This document shows positions 49,675 through 57,678 of a stretch of DNA of 64,000 bases, in pieces. The stretch comes from Pseudodesulfovibrio senegalensis (GTDB lineage: Bacteria; Desulfobacterota; Desulfovibrionia; Desulfovibrionales; Desulfovibrionaceae). A model generated the notes under the pieces. That model saw only the letters and a list, made by a program, of their open reading frames with translations, ran no database searches and was not told the origin of the DNA. Numbering within the stretch: position 1 is the first letter of the stretch; every line of letters begins with the position of its first letter. Location: NCBI RefSeq assembly GCF_008830225.1, contig NZ_WAIE01000001.1, forward strand, positions 868,001 through 932,000, read 5' to 3'. The translations under genes and the position numbers were made by a program.

Positions 49675-49781
49675 TCTTCCTTCCTCAAATTTTCCCCGTT
49701 CATTCACTCTCCACTCTTTGCTTAACTTTTCTGCCACTTCCGTCTAGATTGCTCCCCAATACATTTGGGAGACGAATTCAA

Positions 49782-51623
49782 ATGGGATATGTGAATCTGG
49801 GCCAGTTGATAGCCGATCTTGAGGCGCACGGAGAGTTGATCCGTATTGATGTACCCGTGGATGCCCGGCTTCAGGCCGGGGCCATTCAACGGCGTGTTTT
49901 TCGTGCGGGCGGTCCGGCCGTGCTTTTCACCAATGTCAGCGGGTGCGTTTTCCCCATGGTGGCGAATCTGTATGGGACCATGGATCGCATGCGCTTTATC
50001 TTTCGGGATACGCTGCAAACCGTGGAACGGCTCATGCGCCTCAAGCTTGATCCCATGACGGCCGTGCGGCGTTTCTGGGAGTATGCGGGCGCGCCCCGGG
50101 CCGCATGGAATACCATGCCCAAAAAGCTGCGGACCGGGCCTGTCATGGAAAACGAGTGTTCGGTCTCCGACTTGCCCGAGCTTGTGTCATGGCCCATGGA
50201 CGGCGGCGGCTATGTGACACTGCCGCAGGTGTACAGCGAGAACCCGGTCAGCCCCGGTTTCGGGGCGTCCAATCTGGGCATGTACCGTGTGCAGTTGACC
50301 GGTGATTCTTATGAAACCGATCGCGAGGTGGGGCTGCACTACCAGATCCATCGCGGGATCGGCCCGCATCATGCTGAAGCGATCCGCCGCAAGGAGCCGT
50401 TGCGAGTCAATGTGTTCGTGGGAGGACCGCCCGCAATGACGCTGGCCGCTGTCATGCCTTTGCCGGAAGGGCTGCCCGAAGTCTTTTTTGCCGGCGCCAT
50501 GGCCGGGCATCGTATTGGCTTCGTCACGGGCGACGGGCGGTTGCCCATCCTTGCCGAGGCGGATTTCTGCCTCAGCGGGACCATCGCCCCGGATTTGCAA
50601 AAGCCTGAAGGCCCGTTTGGTGACCATCTCGGCTACTACAGCCTTGCCCATGATTTTCCTGTGTTGCGGGTGGACAAGGTCTATCACCGCACTGGGGCTG
50701 TCTGGCCGTTTACCACTGTGGGCAGGCCGCCGCAGGAAGACACCATGTTTGGTCAGTTCATTCATGAGATGACGGCCGAACTTGTCCCTTCCGTATTTGC
50801 CGGAGTGCATGAGGTGCACGCCGTTGACGCGGCCGGAGTGCACCCGTTGCTGTTGGCTGTCGGAAGTGAGCGCTATGTTCCGTATGCGGCAGAACGTCAG
50901 CCGCAGGAATTGATTACCAACGCACTGTCGCTGCTGGGTAATACCCAGACGTCACTGTCCAAGTATGTGCTCATTTGTGCCCGGGAAGATTCACCAATGA
51001 TCTCTGCGCATGATGTGCCCGGTTTCTTTGACAACCTGCTTCGTCGCATCGACCTGACTCGCGATTTTCATTTCATAACCAGAACGACCATCGACACGTT
51101 GGATTATTCGGGCATCAGCCTGAATCAGGGCTCCAAGGTCGTTGTTTCGGTCGCCGGCCCGCACAAGCGGCAATTGGGAACCGAGATTCCGGCGGATTTC
51201 GACTTGCCGGAAGGGTTTTCGGACGCTCAGGTGTTTGCGCCCGGCATATTGGTTGTGGGTTCCCGGGCCCATGATCGGGGCAGGGACGAACACGATCCTG
51301 CGCTGGAGCGACTTGGCGAGCGTCTGTCGCATGTGAAGGGACTGGAGGAGTTCCCGCTGATCGTGGTGGCTGACGATGCCGGGTTTACATCGGCCGATTG
51401 GGATAATTTTCTGTGGGTGGCGTTTACGCGTTCTGATCCGGCAACGGATTTGTACGGCGTGGGGGCGTTCTCGCATTGCAAGCATTGGGGCGCACGTACC
51501 TCTGTGATCATGGATGCCCGTCTGAAGACGTATCACGCACCGCCGCTGGAGCCTGTCCCCGATGTGGAGCGTTTTGTGGACGGACTCGGTGCTTCAGGCG
51601 GGCCGTTGCATGGTATTATTTGA
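49782..51623 (+). CDS. ubiD: UbiD-family decarboxylase
   Basis: 613 residues, longer than E. coli UbiD (~500) and similar to the menaquinone/futalosine-type or aromatic-acid members. It uses prenylated FMN made by UbiX to (de)carboxylate aromatic or unsaturated acids. Conserved segments include Glu-Asn-Pro-Val-Ser-Pro-Gly-Phe-Gly-Ala-Ser-Asn-Leu-Gly-Met-Tyr-Arg, Gly-Pro-Phe-Gly-Asp-His-Leu-Gly-Tyr-Tyr and the His-Tyr-Gln-Ile-His-Arg-Gly block. ATG 49782 has GGGAG before it. The substrate is unknown; the menaquinone route is possible. Confidence 0.9.
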   Translation: MGYVNLGQLIADLEAHGELIRIDVPVDARLQAGAIQRRVFRAGGPAVLFTNVSGCVFPMVANLYGTMDRMRFIFRDTLQTVERLMRLKLDPMTAVRRFWEYAGAPRAAWNTMPKKLRTGPVMENECSVSDLPELVSWPMDGGGYVTLPQVYSENPVSPGFGASNLGMYRVQLTGDSYETDREVGLHYQIHRGIGPHHAEAIRRKEPLRVNVFVGGPPAMTLAAVMPLPEGLPEVFFAGAMAGHRIGFVTGDGRLPILAEADFCLSGTIAPDLQKPEGPFGDHLGYYSLAHDFPVLRVDKVYHRTGAVWPFTTVGRPPQEDTMFGQFIHEMTAELVPSVFAGVHEVHAVDAAGVHPLLLAVGSERYVPYAAERQPQELITNALSLLGNTQTSLSKYVLICAREDSPMISAHDVPGFFDNLLRRIDLTRDFHFITRTTIDTLDYSGISLNQGSKVVVSVAGPHKRQLGTEIPADFDLPEGFSDAQVFAPGILVVGSRAHDRGRDEHDPALERLGERLSHVKGLEEFPLIVVADDAGFTSADWDNFLWVAFTRSDPATDLYGVGAFSHCKHWGARTSVIMDARLKTYHAPPLEPVPDVERFVDGLGASGGPLHGII

Positions 51624-51643
51624 CAAAAAAGAGGGAGAATCTG

Positions 51644-52144
51644 ATGGATGAACGGGTAACCGCAGAGTTGACGGAAGGTTTTGCCATGGACTTGTGGGAA
51701 ACGGTCCGGGCCGCAAAGGGTGCCACGGGTGAACGGGTTTTTCGGCATACAATGTACGCCGAAGGGGAGGACATGGTTTTTGCCGGTCTGTTTCCCAAAC
51801 AGGACTTGCTTGAAATCCCGGATATGGACGACGAATTCAGGTCTCGGTTGAAGGTGTTCAACCTGTTGGGCGTGGTTACGGACGGCAAACGTTCCATGGA
51901 CATGTTTTTTCTGGGCGGATCCAACAAGCCTTTTACCTCTCTCAAGTCGCCCGGTGAGTTGATGAAGGTTCTGGAGCCCGAACCCCTCATGGCTTTTTTG
52001 CATCTGTATTTCAAGGCCCGGGGCTTTTCGTTCGATATCAGGGAAATGGATTACGACAATTTCATGCGTGCGGTTGAACGTGAAGCCCTTGCGGGTACGC
52101 CGTTGGCCGAGATGGCCAAATTGCAGAACTTGTTCGGCGCGTAA
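51644..52144 (+). CDS. Conserved-looking cytoplasmic protein, unrecognised
   Basis: 166 residues, 20 bases after ubiD with GGGAG 7 bases before ATG, so it is probably cotranscribed with ubiD. It is globular and acidic, with no membrane segment or signal peptide, and no cysteine. I do not recognise a family. Linkage to UbiD is the only functional hint. Confidence 0.78.
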   Translation: MDERVTAELTEGFAMDLWETVRAAKGATGERVFRHTMYAEGEDMVFAGLFPKQDLLEIPDMDDEFRSRLKVFNLLGVVTDGKRSMDMFFLGGSNKPFTSLKSPGELMKVLEPEPLMAFLHLYFKARGFSFDIREMDYDNFMRAVEREALAGTPLAEMAKLQNLFGA

Positions 52145-52176
52145 GGACGTACGGGCCGTGAGGGGGGGGGCTGGTT

Positions 52177-52578
52177 TTAGTCGTTTCCTGAAACGGCCTT
52201 TTGTACGACCATGTTCAGCATGGCTTCGTGCAGGCGAATGCTGATGGAATCACTTTCATCAACGCGATCCATGAGTTCTCGGAGTTTGTCCACCGTTTCC
52301 AGCAACACCGTGATGGTTTGATCATCAGGCATAAGCTGCCCCTTGCGGACCATTTCCAGAATGTTTTCCAGTTTGTGCGCCAGGGTTTCCACATTTTCGA
52401 GCTTGAGCAGGTTCGCTCCGGCCTTGACCGAATGGGCATCCCGAAAGATGCCGTGTACAACGGAATCCTCTATCTGATTACCGTCTGCTTCCAACTTGAG
52501 AAGCCCGGATTCGATGGAGGACAGCCGTTCGGCGGTTTCTTCCGTGAAAACCTGCAGCACCTGGTCGGTCGTTGTCAT
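52177..52578 (-). CDS. Histidine phosphotransfer (HPt) protein
   Basis: 133 residues. The phospho-accepting His49 lies in Phe-Arg-Asp-Ala-His-Ser-Val-Lys-Ala-Gly-Ala-Asn-Leu-Leu, close to the CheA P1 motif. A second helical part follows (residues 65-120). There is no kinase domain. The start overlaps the cheV stop by one base (TAATG), so the two are coupled and may exchange phosphate with the CheV receiver. Confidence 0.88.
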   Translation of the reverse strand: MTTTDQVLQVFTEETAERLSSIESGLLKLEADGNQIEDSVVHGIFRDAHSVKAGANLLKLENVETLAHKLENILEMVRKGQLMPDDQTITVLLETVDKLRELMDRVDESDSISIRLHEAMLNMVVQKAVSGND

Positions 52579-53534
52579 TAGCTGTTTCCGTTTTCTATCA
52601 ATTCAATGGCTTTTTTGGCGATTGTGGACAAGTCCGGCTTGGAAACCTGAAAGTCCGCCTTCACGGTTTCACCTTTATGGCGCAGTTCATCGGTGATGAT
52701 GGATGAATAGAGGATGACCGGGAGTTTTTGCAATACCGGATCTTCCTTTATGTTTTTTGTCAGGCTGAAGCCGTCCATGAGCGGCATCTCGATGTCGGAA
52801 ATGACCACATCCACATAATTGCTGATATCTTTTTTCTCGTCTTCAGCGCGTTGCTTGAGCGCCATGATCTGTCTGAGAGCTTCCTCGCCGTTGGAGGTGA
52901 TTATATGGTTGAAATTGGCCTGTTCCAACGATGCCTGGAGCATGGTTCGTATTGTGGCCGAGTCATCCGCAACCAATGCCGTGTACTGTTGCTGCGCGAC
53001 CACCGATTCGATTTCATCGGGGTGCAGCTGAAATTCGGAAAGAATCGTTTCAAGATCAAGAAGTTGTATGAAACGATCTCCCTTGTCAACCATCCCTACG
53101 ATGGCATCGGTGCTATGTGCGATGTAACCGGCGGGCGGGATTACCTGTCCCCATCCGACGCGGTGTATTTCCGTAACTCCGGAAACGAGGAATCCGGTAA
53201 TGGAGTTGCTGAATTCCGTGACGATGACGATGTCCCGTTCGCTTTTGGGCATATCGATTTCGAGCCATACACTGAGGTCCAGCACGGGCAGAATGTGTTG
53301 GCGCAGGGGGATGGTACCCATGAAGGAGGGGTGCGGCGCCGATTCCGGAGGTTCGAGGTTCGGGGTCTCGATGACCTGCATCACCTTGGCCACGTTGACG
53401 CCGAAGTAGTGTTCGGTGAGCGGTGTTTCGTCCCCGTTTGTTTCGTTGATGAAGAATTCAAGGATTTCAAGCTCGTTTGTCCCGGTCTCCAGAAGTATGC
53501 CGGTATCAATGGCCGAGGTCTGTTTTTTTGTCAT
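52578..53534 (-). CDS. cheV: Chemotaxis protein CheV
   Basis: 318 residues. A CheW-like scaffold domain (~18-170) is followed by a receiver domain (~183-312) with Asp190/Asp191, phospho-site Asp247 (Ser-Asp-Ile-Glu-Met-Pro), Ser277 and Lys299-Pro. CheV couples receptors to CheA and adapts through its receiver. GGAAGGA precedes ATG. The 1-base overlap with the HPt gene downstream indicates one transcript. Confidence 0.93.
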   Translation of the reverse strand: MTKKQTSAIDTGILLETGTNELEILEFFINETNGDETPLTEHYFGVNVAKVMQVIETPNLEPPESAPHPSFMGTIPLRQHILPVLDLSVWLEIDMPKSERDIVIVTEFSNSITGFLVSGVTEIHRVGWGQVIPPAGYIAHSTDAIVGMVDKGDRFIQLLDLETILSEFQLHPDEIESVVAQQQYTALVADDSATIRTMLQASLEQANFNHIITSNGEEALRQIMALKQRAEDEKKDISNYVDVVISDIEMPLMDGFSLTKNIKEDPVLQKLPVILYSSIITDELRHKGETVKADFQVSKPDLSTIAKKAIELIENGNS

Positions 53535-53595
53535 ACCGTATTATCCTTCCTTTCGCACAGATCGGGGCGCGAGCCTCGCATAGTGGAGTTGTCTT

Positions 53596-53621
53596 GATAA
53601 TAATTGTTAATGATTATTGTC
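53596..53621. repeat. 26-bp AT-rich inverted repeat between cheV and tpx
   Basis: GATAATAAT (53596-53604) and ATTATTGTC (53613-53621) are inverted copies with one mismatch, 8 bases apart. The pattern resembles Fur/PerR-type boxes. It is 62 bases upstream of cheV and 211 bases upstream of tpx. The other part of this 297-base region holds a tpx promoter candidate and no gene. Confidence 0.5.
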
Positions 53622-53743
53622 CAATACAGTATTATTTCAAATATGGCGATTGTGCGCATGATTGAAATGATTTTTTTGAAAACGTCTTTTTGCCTAGTGG
53701 AGCAGTTCTGGAAAGATGCTCGTTATATTCTGCAATCAAGCTC

Positions 53744-53771
53744 TTGCCGAATGTGTTCGGTCTGATATGAT
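53744..53771 (+). promoter_or_regulatory. Candidate promoter of tpx
   Basis: TTGCCG and TATGAT are separated by 16 bases, about 60 bases before the tpx start. The downstream leader has two AATAATT copies. Confidence 0.5.
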
Positions 53772-53831
53772 CATTTTAATAATTCAATAATTTCTGCACG
53801 ATGTATCAACACTCACACAGTGGAGGAAGGC

Positions 53832-54344
53832 ATGGAAAGAACCGGCGTGACAACGTTTCAGGGCAATCCCCTTACCTTGATGGGGGCAGAGGTTGCGGTA
53901 GGTGCCAAGGCTCCTGATTTCACGGCCTTGGACAACGATCTCAATCCGGTGCGTCTGTCGGATTATTCCGGAAGTACTGTGATTATCGCTTCGGTGCCTT
54001 CGCTCGATACGCCCGTGTGCGATATGGAAACCCGGCGTTTCAACTCCGAAGCAGCAGCCCTTGGCGATTCTGTGAAGATTCTTACCGTGAGCATGGATTT
54101 GCCGTTTGCGCAGAAGCGTTGGTGCGGCGCTGCCGGTGTTGAAGCTGTCACGACCCTTTCCGACCACAAGGATGCAGAATTCGGTACCCGATATGGCGTG
54201 TTGATCAAGGAGCTTCGCCTGCTGGCACGGGCCGTTTTTGTCGTGGATGCTTCCGGTGTGGTTCGGTATGCGGTTTGCCTGCCGGACATAACGGACGAAC
54301 CAGACTATGACGACGTCCTGTCTTTTGTAAAATCATTGAATTGA
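53832..54344 (+). CDS. tpx: Thiol peroxidase (Tpx, atypical 2-Cys peroxiredoxin)
   Basis: 170 residues. The peroxidatic Cys63 is in Ser-Leu-Asp-Thr-Pro-Val-Cys-Asp-x2-Thr-Arg-Arg-Phe and the resolving Cys98 in Arg-Trp-Cys-Gly-Ala-Ala; both match the Tpx pattern (E. coli Cys61/Cys95). It reduces hydroperoxides with thioredoxin. GGAGGAAGG lies before ATG 53832. It is alone between two intergenic regions. Confidence 0.94.
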   Translation: MERTGVTTFQGNPLTLMGAEVAVGAKAPDFTALDNDLNPVRLSDYSGSTVIIASVPSLDTPVCDMETRRFNSEAAALGDSVKILTVSMDLPFAQKRWCGAAGVEAVTTLSDHKDAEFGTRYGVLIKELRLLARAVFVVDASGVVRYAVCLPDITDEPDYDDVLSFVKSLN

Positions 54345-54429
54345 TGAGGGGGTCTTTTTGGGCTAGTGACATTTCTGCAACAGGACGGATTTTTGCAGGC
54401 TGCTGCTGCAGCGGGATAAGGGGAAATTG

Positions 54430-54786
54430 ATGAACGGTGATATTTGCAATCATACGGAGAATCACAATCCGGATGTGGACAGTGTCCGATTGACCATGCT
54501 TTCGGAAAAGGATTTTCTTTTTTTGGCAGAACTTTTCAAGGCTCTTGGCGATTATACTCGAGTCAGGATTTTGTATGCGCTCTCCGAGTCCGAGTTGTGC
54601 GTCTGTGCCCTTGCCGAGGTGCTGGACATGTCGCAGTCCGCGATTTCACACCAACTTCGCCTCTTGCGCGCTGCCCGACTCGTGCGGTATAGAAAAAAGG
54701 GAAAGAATGTCTACTATGCGCTTGATGACGACCATGTGGCCAATCTCTTGAAACAGGGATTGGACCACATTCGGGAAGAGGGGTAG
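54430..54786 (+). CDS. SmtB/ArsR-family metal-sensing repressor
   Basis: 118 residues, winged helix. It has both metal sites known for the family. The alpha3 site is Glu-Leu-Cys57-Val-Cys59. The alpha5 site is Asp100-x-His102-x10-His113-x2-Glu116, the zinc-sensing arrangement of SmtB/CzrA. The recognition helix reads Ser-Gln-Ser-Ala-Ile-Ser-His-Gln-Leu. ATG 54430 follows AAGGGGAAATTG. A terminator overlaps its stop codon, and an operator-like repeat precedes the permease, which it probably controls. Confidence 0.92.
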   Translation: MNGDICNHTENHNPDVDSVRLTMLSEKDFLFLAELFKALGDYTRVRILYALSESELCVCALAEVLDMSQSAISHQLRLLRAARLVRYRKKGKNVYYALDDDHVANLLKQGLDHIREEG

Positions 54787-54807
54787 GCATTGCCTCCCCT
54801 TTTTTTG
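54779..54807 (+). terminator. Terminator overlapping the repressor stop codon
   Basis: AGGGG-AGGC (one bulged T) pairs with GCCTCCCCT around ATT, followed by seven more T. The stem includes the TAG stop at 54784-54786. It would separate repressor and permease transcripts. Confidence 0.75.
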
Positions 54808-54812
54808 TGTTT

Positions 54813-54834
54813 ATATATGAACAAATGAACACAT
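54813..54834. promoter_or_regulatory. Operator-like repeat for the SmtB/ArsR repressor
   Basis: TATATGAACAAATGAACACA: TGAACA occurs twice two bases apart (54818-54823, 54826-54831), after a TATATA that could be a -10. SmtB/CzrA operators typically contain TGAACAAATATTCA; ten of the fourteen bases agree on the left side. It lies 20 bases before the permease start. Confidence 0.55.
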
Positions 54835-54854
54835 TTAGTTTGTTTGAGGTGGGT

Positions 54855-55910
54855 ATGATAGATATGGGTATCGAAATTTTCATAGAATCATGGGCAGTCA
54901 TGGTCGATGCTTCACCGTACGTGTTGCTCGGTTTTTTTGTGGCCGGTTTGCTCAAGGGCTTTGTGCCGGATGAGTTGATGGCCCGTCATTTTGGAAAGCG
55001 GACGTTTTCTTCGATCATCAAGGCCGCTCTGGCCGGGGTGCCGCTTCCTCTGTGTTCGTGTGGTGTTCTGCCTGCGGCCCTGGGGTTGCGCAAGCAGGGT
55101 GCCAGTAAGGGAGCGACAACGGCTTTCATGATTTCCACGCCGGAAACCGGAGTGGATTCAATGGCCGTCACGTATGCACTCATTGATCCCATCATGACGG
55201 TGATTCGTCCGGTGGCAGCGTTTTTTACAGCGATTTTTGCCGGGTGGCTCGTCAATGCATCCGATGCCGGGGAAAAACCTGTTTCGCGCGACCTGCCCAT
55301 GGCTCCCATTGCCTGCGCATGTGATGACGGCGAGCAGGAAGATGGAACATGGAGGCGTTTTCATAACGGCATGCATTTCGCCTTTGGGGAGATGATAGGC
55401 GACATCGGCAAGTGGTTTCTCATGGGCGTTGTCATTGCCGGTGCCATTTCTGCACTGATTCCGGAGGGATTCATTGAACAGAGCGTGGGACACGGATTGC
55501 TGTCTCTGTTCGTCATGTTGGCCGTGGGCCTTCCCCTGTACGTCTGCGCCACGGCTTCTACTCCCATTGCGGCTTCCCTGCTGCTCAAGGGCCTTTCTCC
55601 GGGAGCGGCTTTGGTCTTCCTGCTGGCCGGACCGGCCACCAACGGAGCTACGCTCACGGTCATGTTCAAGGTGCTGGGACGCCGTGCCGCCTCCATGTAC
55701 CTTGTGGCCATAGCCGTTGGTTCGCTGGTTTTGGGATGGTTGGTCGATCGGCTGTACGGGGCTTTGGGACTGGACATCCGAGCCGTTGTTGCGCAGGCCG
55801 GGGAAGTCTTGCCCCATTGGGTCGGTTGCGTGTCTGCGATTATCGTGCTGGGGCTTGTTGTGCGCACATGGCTGCGACCCCATGCACACGGATGTGGCTG
55901 CAGGGGGTGA
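54855..55910 (+). CDS. DUF318-type permease (SO_0444 family, metal efflux)
   Basis: 351 residues with about eight to nine hydrophobic segments in two halves. The conserved Pro-Leu-Pro-Leu-Cys-Ser-Cys-Gly-Val-Leu-Pro and Leu-Ala-Gly-Pro-Ala-Thr-Asn are family marks. A loop with Cys-Ala-Cys-Asp-Asp-Gly and the C-terminus His-Ala-His-Gly-Cys-Gly-Cys may bind metal. Members have been linked to Cu/Zn/arsenic export. Start ATG 54855 has GAGGTGG just before it; an upstream ATG at 54825 overlaps the operator. The SmtB-like sensor next door suggests zinc. Confidence 0.88.
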   Translation: MIDMGIEIFIESWAVMVDASPYVLLGFFVAGLLKGFVPDELMARHFGKRTFSSIIKAALAGVPLPLCSCGVLPAALGLRKQGASKGATTAFMISTPETGVDSMAVTYALIDPIMTVIRPVAAFFTAIFAGWLVNASDAGEKPVSRDLPMAPIACACDDGEQEDGTWRRFHNGMHFAFGEMIGDIGKWFLMGVVIAGAISALIPEGFIEQSVGHGLLSLFVMLAVGLPLYVCATASTPIAASLLLKGLSPGAALVFLLAGPATNGATLTVMFKVLGRRAASMYLVAIAVGSLVLGWLVDRLYGALGLDIRAVVAQAGEVLPHWVGCVSAIIVLGLVVRTWLRPHAHGCGCRG

Positions 55911-56002
55911 TGCCGGATTTCAGGGCATCCGCATGTCTTTTCATTCCTTGGGCTGCGTGGTAGATGCTGTTCATTCGTAACAGCCCATGGAGTTTGAGGA
56001 TC

Positions 56003-56938
56003 ATGAAAAGTATTTTTGCCGCATTTGTCCTGTTTGCAATGCTGTGGGGCACGCCTGCACAAGCCGCAAATGAAAATGTCACGATTCGCTTTGGTGTTCT
56101 GCCTGTTCTGGACACGCTGCCCATGCAGGTGGCTGTGCAGGAAGGCTTCTTTGCCGATGCTGGTTTGAATGTCGAGTTGGTCAGCTTTGCTTCGGCCCTT
56201 GAGCGTGATACTGCCATGCAGGCCGGACTGTTAGATGGGTATTTCGGCGACCTGATCGCCACCTGCCTGTTGGTGCGTCAGGGAGTTCCCATGCGCATAG
56301 CTCTGACGTCCTACAGGACCACGCCCGGAAGCCCCATGTTCGGCATAGCTGTGGGGAGCGGCAAGGCCGAAGCCACTCTGGCCGACCTCAGGGGAGCGTC
56401 GATCGGCTATTCCCGCTCCACCATCATGGAATACCTGCTGGACAGGATAAGCGAAAAGTACGGCCTTGCTCCTGACTATTTCAGGCGTATCGAGGTCAAG
56501 AAGATTCCCATTCGTCTGCAAATGCTCATGGACGGCCAGTTGGACGCGGCGATTCTGCCCGAACCGCTCATGTCGCTGGTGGAATATAAGGGCGGGGCGG
56601 TTGTGCTGACTGCCGAGGATATGGACATGCCCCTGACCGTGTTGTGTCTGCACGAGCGTTTTTTTGCCGATGAGGGCCGGATTTACCGGCGTTTTGCGGA
56701 TGCCTATGCAAAAGCTGTGGAGCATTTGGCTGAAACCCCGGAAAAGTACCGTGGACTTATGGCAAGGACGTGTCGAATTCCGCCGCCGCTGGCACCCAAG
56801 TATCCCATTTACCGATACCCCGCGCCCGCACTTCCCACTGCTGCGGAACTGGATGACGTGCAGGATTGGATGATCGCGCACGATATGCTTAAACAGCGCA
56901 TGCCCCATGCCAGGCTGCTCCCCGGGAACGTCCGGTAG
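56003..56938 (+). CDS. ABC transporter periplasmic substrate-binding protein (NMT1/TauT type)
   Basis: 311 residues. Signal peptide 1-21 (ends Ala-Gln-Ala), then Ile-Arg-Phe-Gly-Val-Leu-Pro-Val-Leu-Asp-Thr-Leu-Pro, the NMT1/SsuA-like opening. Ile-Leu-Pro-Glu-Pro-Leu (close to the family Pro-Glu-Pro) lies in domain 2. GAGGA lies close to ATG 56003. The ATPase gene starts 2 bases after it. The substrate class (sulfonate, nitrate, thiamin precursor, riboflavin) cannot be fixed from sequence. Confidence 0.9.
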   Translation: MKSIFAAFVLFAMLWGTPAQAANENVTIRFGVLPVLDTLPMQVAVQEGFFADAGLNVELVSFASALERDTAMQAGLLDGYFGDLIATCLLVRQGVPMRIALTSYRTTPGSPMFGIAVGSGKAEATLADLRGASIGYSRSTIMEYLLDRISEKYGLAPDYFRRIEVKKIPIRLQMLMDGQLDAAILPEPLMSLVEYKGGAVVLTAEDMDMPLTVLCLHERFFADEGRIYRRFADAYAKAVEHLAETPEKYRGLMARTCRIPPPLAPKYPIYRYPAPALPTAAELDDVQDWMIAHDMLKQRMPHARLLPGNVR

Positions 56939-56940
56939 TC

Positions 56941-57678
56941 ATGCTCAGGGCCGGGGATCTATGCAAGCGTTATCCGGACGGCAACGCCGTTCTGGAAAAC
57001 GTGTCCTTTGAACTTGCTGCGGATGAAACACTTGCCGTGGTGGGGCCGTCCGGGTGCGGCAAGACGACTCTTTTGTACGTCCTCGCCGGATTGACGCAGT
57101 GCGACTGTGGCACTGTGACCCTTGACGGCGCGCCCATTGCCGAATCCCGGCGTGATGTCTCCATCATTCTTCAGGATTACGGATTGCTGCCGTGGAAAAG
57201 CGTGGTCGAGAACGTTGCTCTGGGCCTCAAGGTTCGTGGCGTGGCGCGAGGTGAACGCCTTGTCCGTGCCGCAGAGCAGTTGCAGGAGCTGGGCATTTAT
57301 GGTCGCGAGGGTGATTATCCGGCCAACCTCAGTGGCGGAGAGCAGCAGCGTGTGGCCATTGCGCGCGCGTTTGTTACCGAGCCGCGCCTGATGCTGCTGG
57401 ACGAGCCTTTTTCCTCGCTGGACGCATTGACCCGTGAGAAGTTGCAGGGAACCATGCTGGAAGTCTGGAAGCGCAAGCGTGTTCCGTATGTCCTGGTGAC
57501 GCACAGCCTTGAAGAGGCTGTTTTCCTCGGGAGAAGGATTCTGGTCCTTTCCGGCCGCCCGGCCCGGCCCGTGGCCTGTTTCGACAATCCCGGCTTTGGC
57601 TCCGAAGGATACCGGGATACGGAATCCTATTATGCCATGCTCCGGGAATTGCGGCGGGCAGTGGAGGCGGCATGGTGA
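56941..57678 (+). CDS. ABC transporter ATPase (SsuB/TauB type)
   Basis: 245 residues. Walker A Gly-Pro-Ser-Gly-Cys-Gly-Lys-Thr-Thr, signature Leu-Ser-Gly-Gly-Glu-Gln-Gln-Arg, Walker B Leu-Met-Leu-Leu-Asp-Glu-Pro-Phe and Val-Thr-His-Ser switch are intact. Start ATG is close to the end of the binding-protein gene. It overlaps the permease gene by 7 bases. Confidence 0.92.
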   Translation: MLRAGDLCKRYPDGNAVLENVSFELAADETLAVVGPSGCGKTTLLYVLAGLTQCDCGTVTLDGAPIAESRRDVSIILQDYGLLPWKSVVENVALGLKVRGVARGERLVRAAEQLQELGIYGREGDYPANLSGGEQQRVAIARAFVTEPRLMLLDEPFSSLDALTREKLQGTMLEVWKRKRVPYVLVTHSLEEAVFLGRRILVLSGRPARPVACFDNPGFGSEGYRDTESYYAMLRELRRAVEAAW

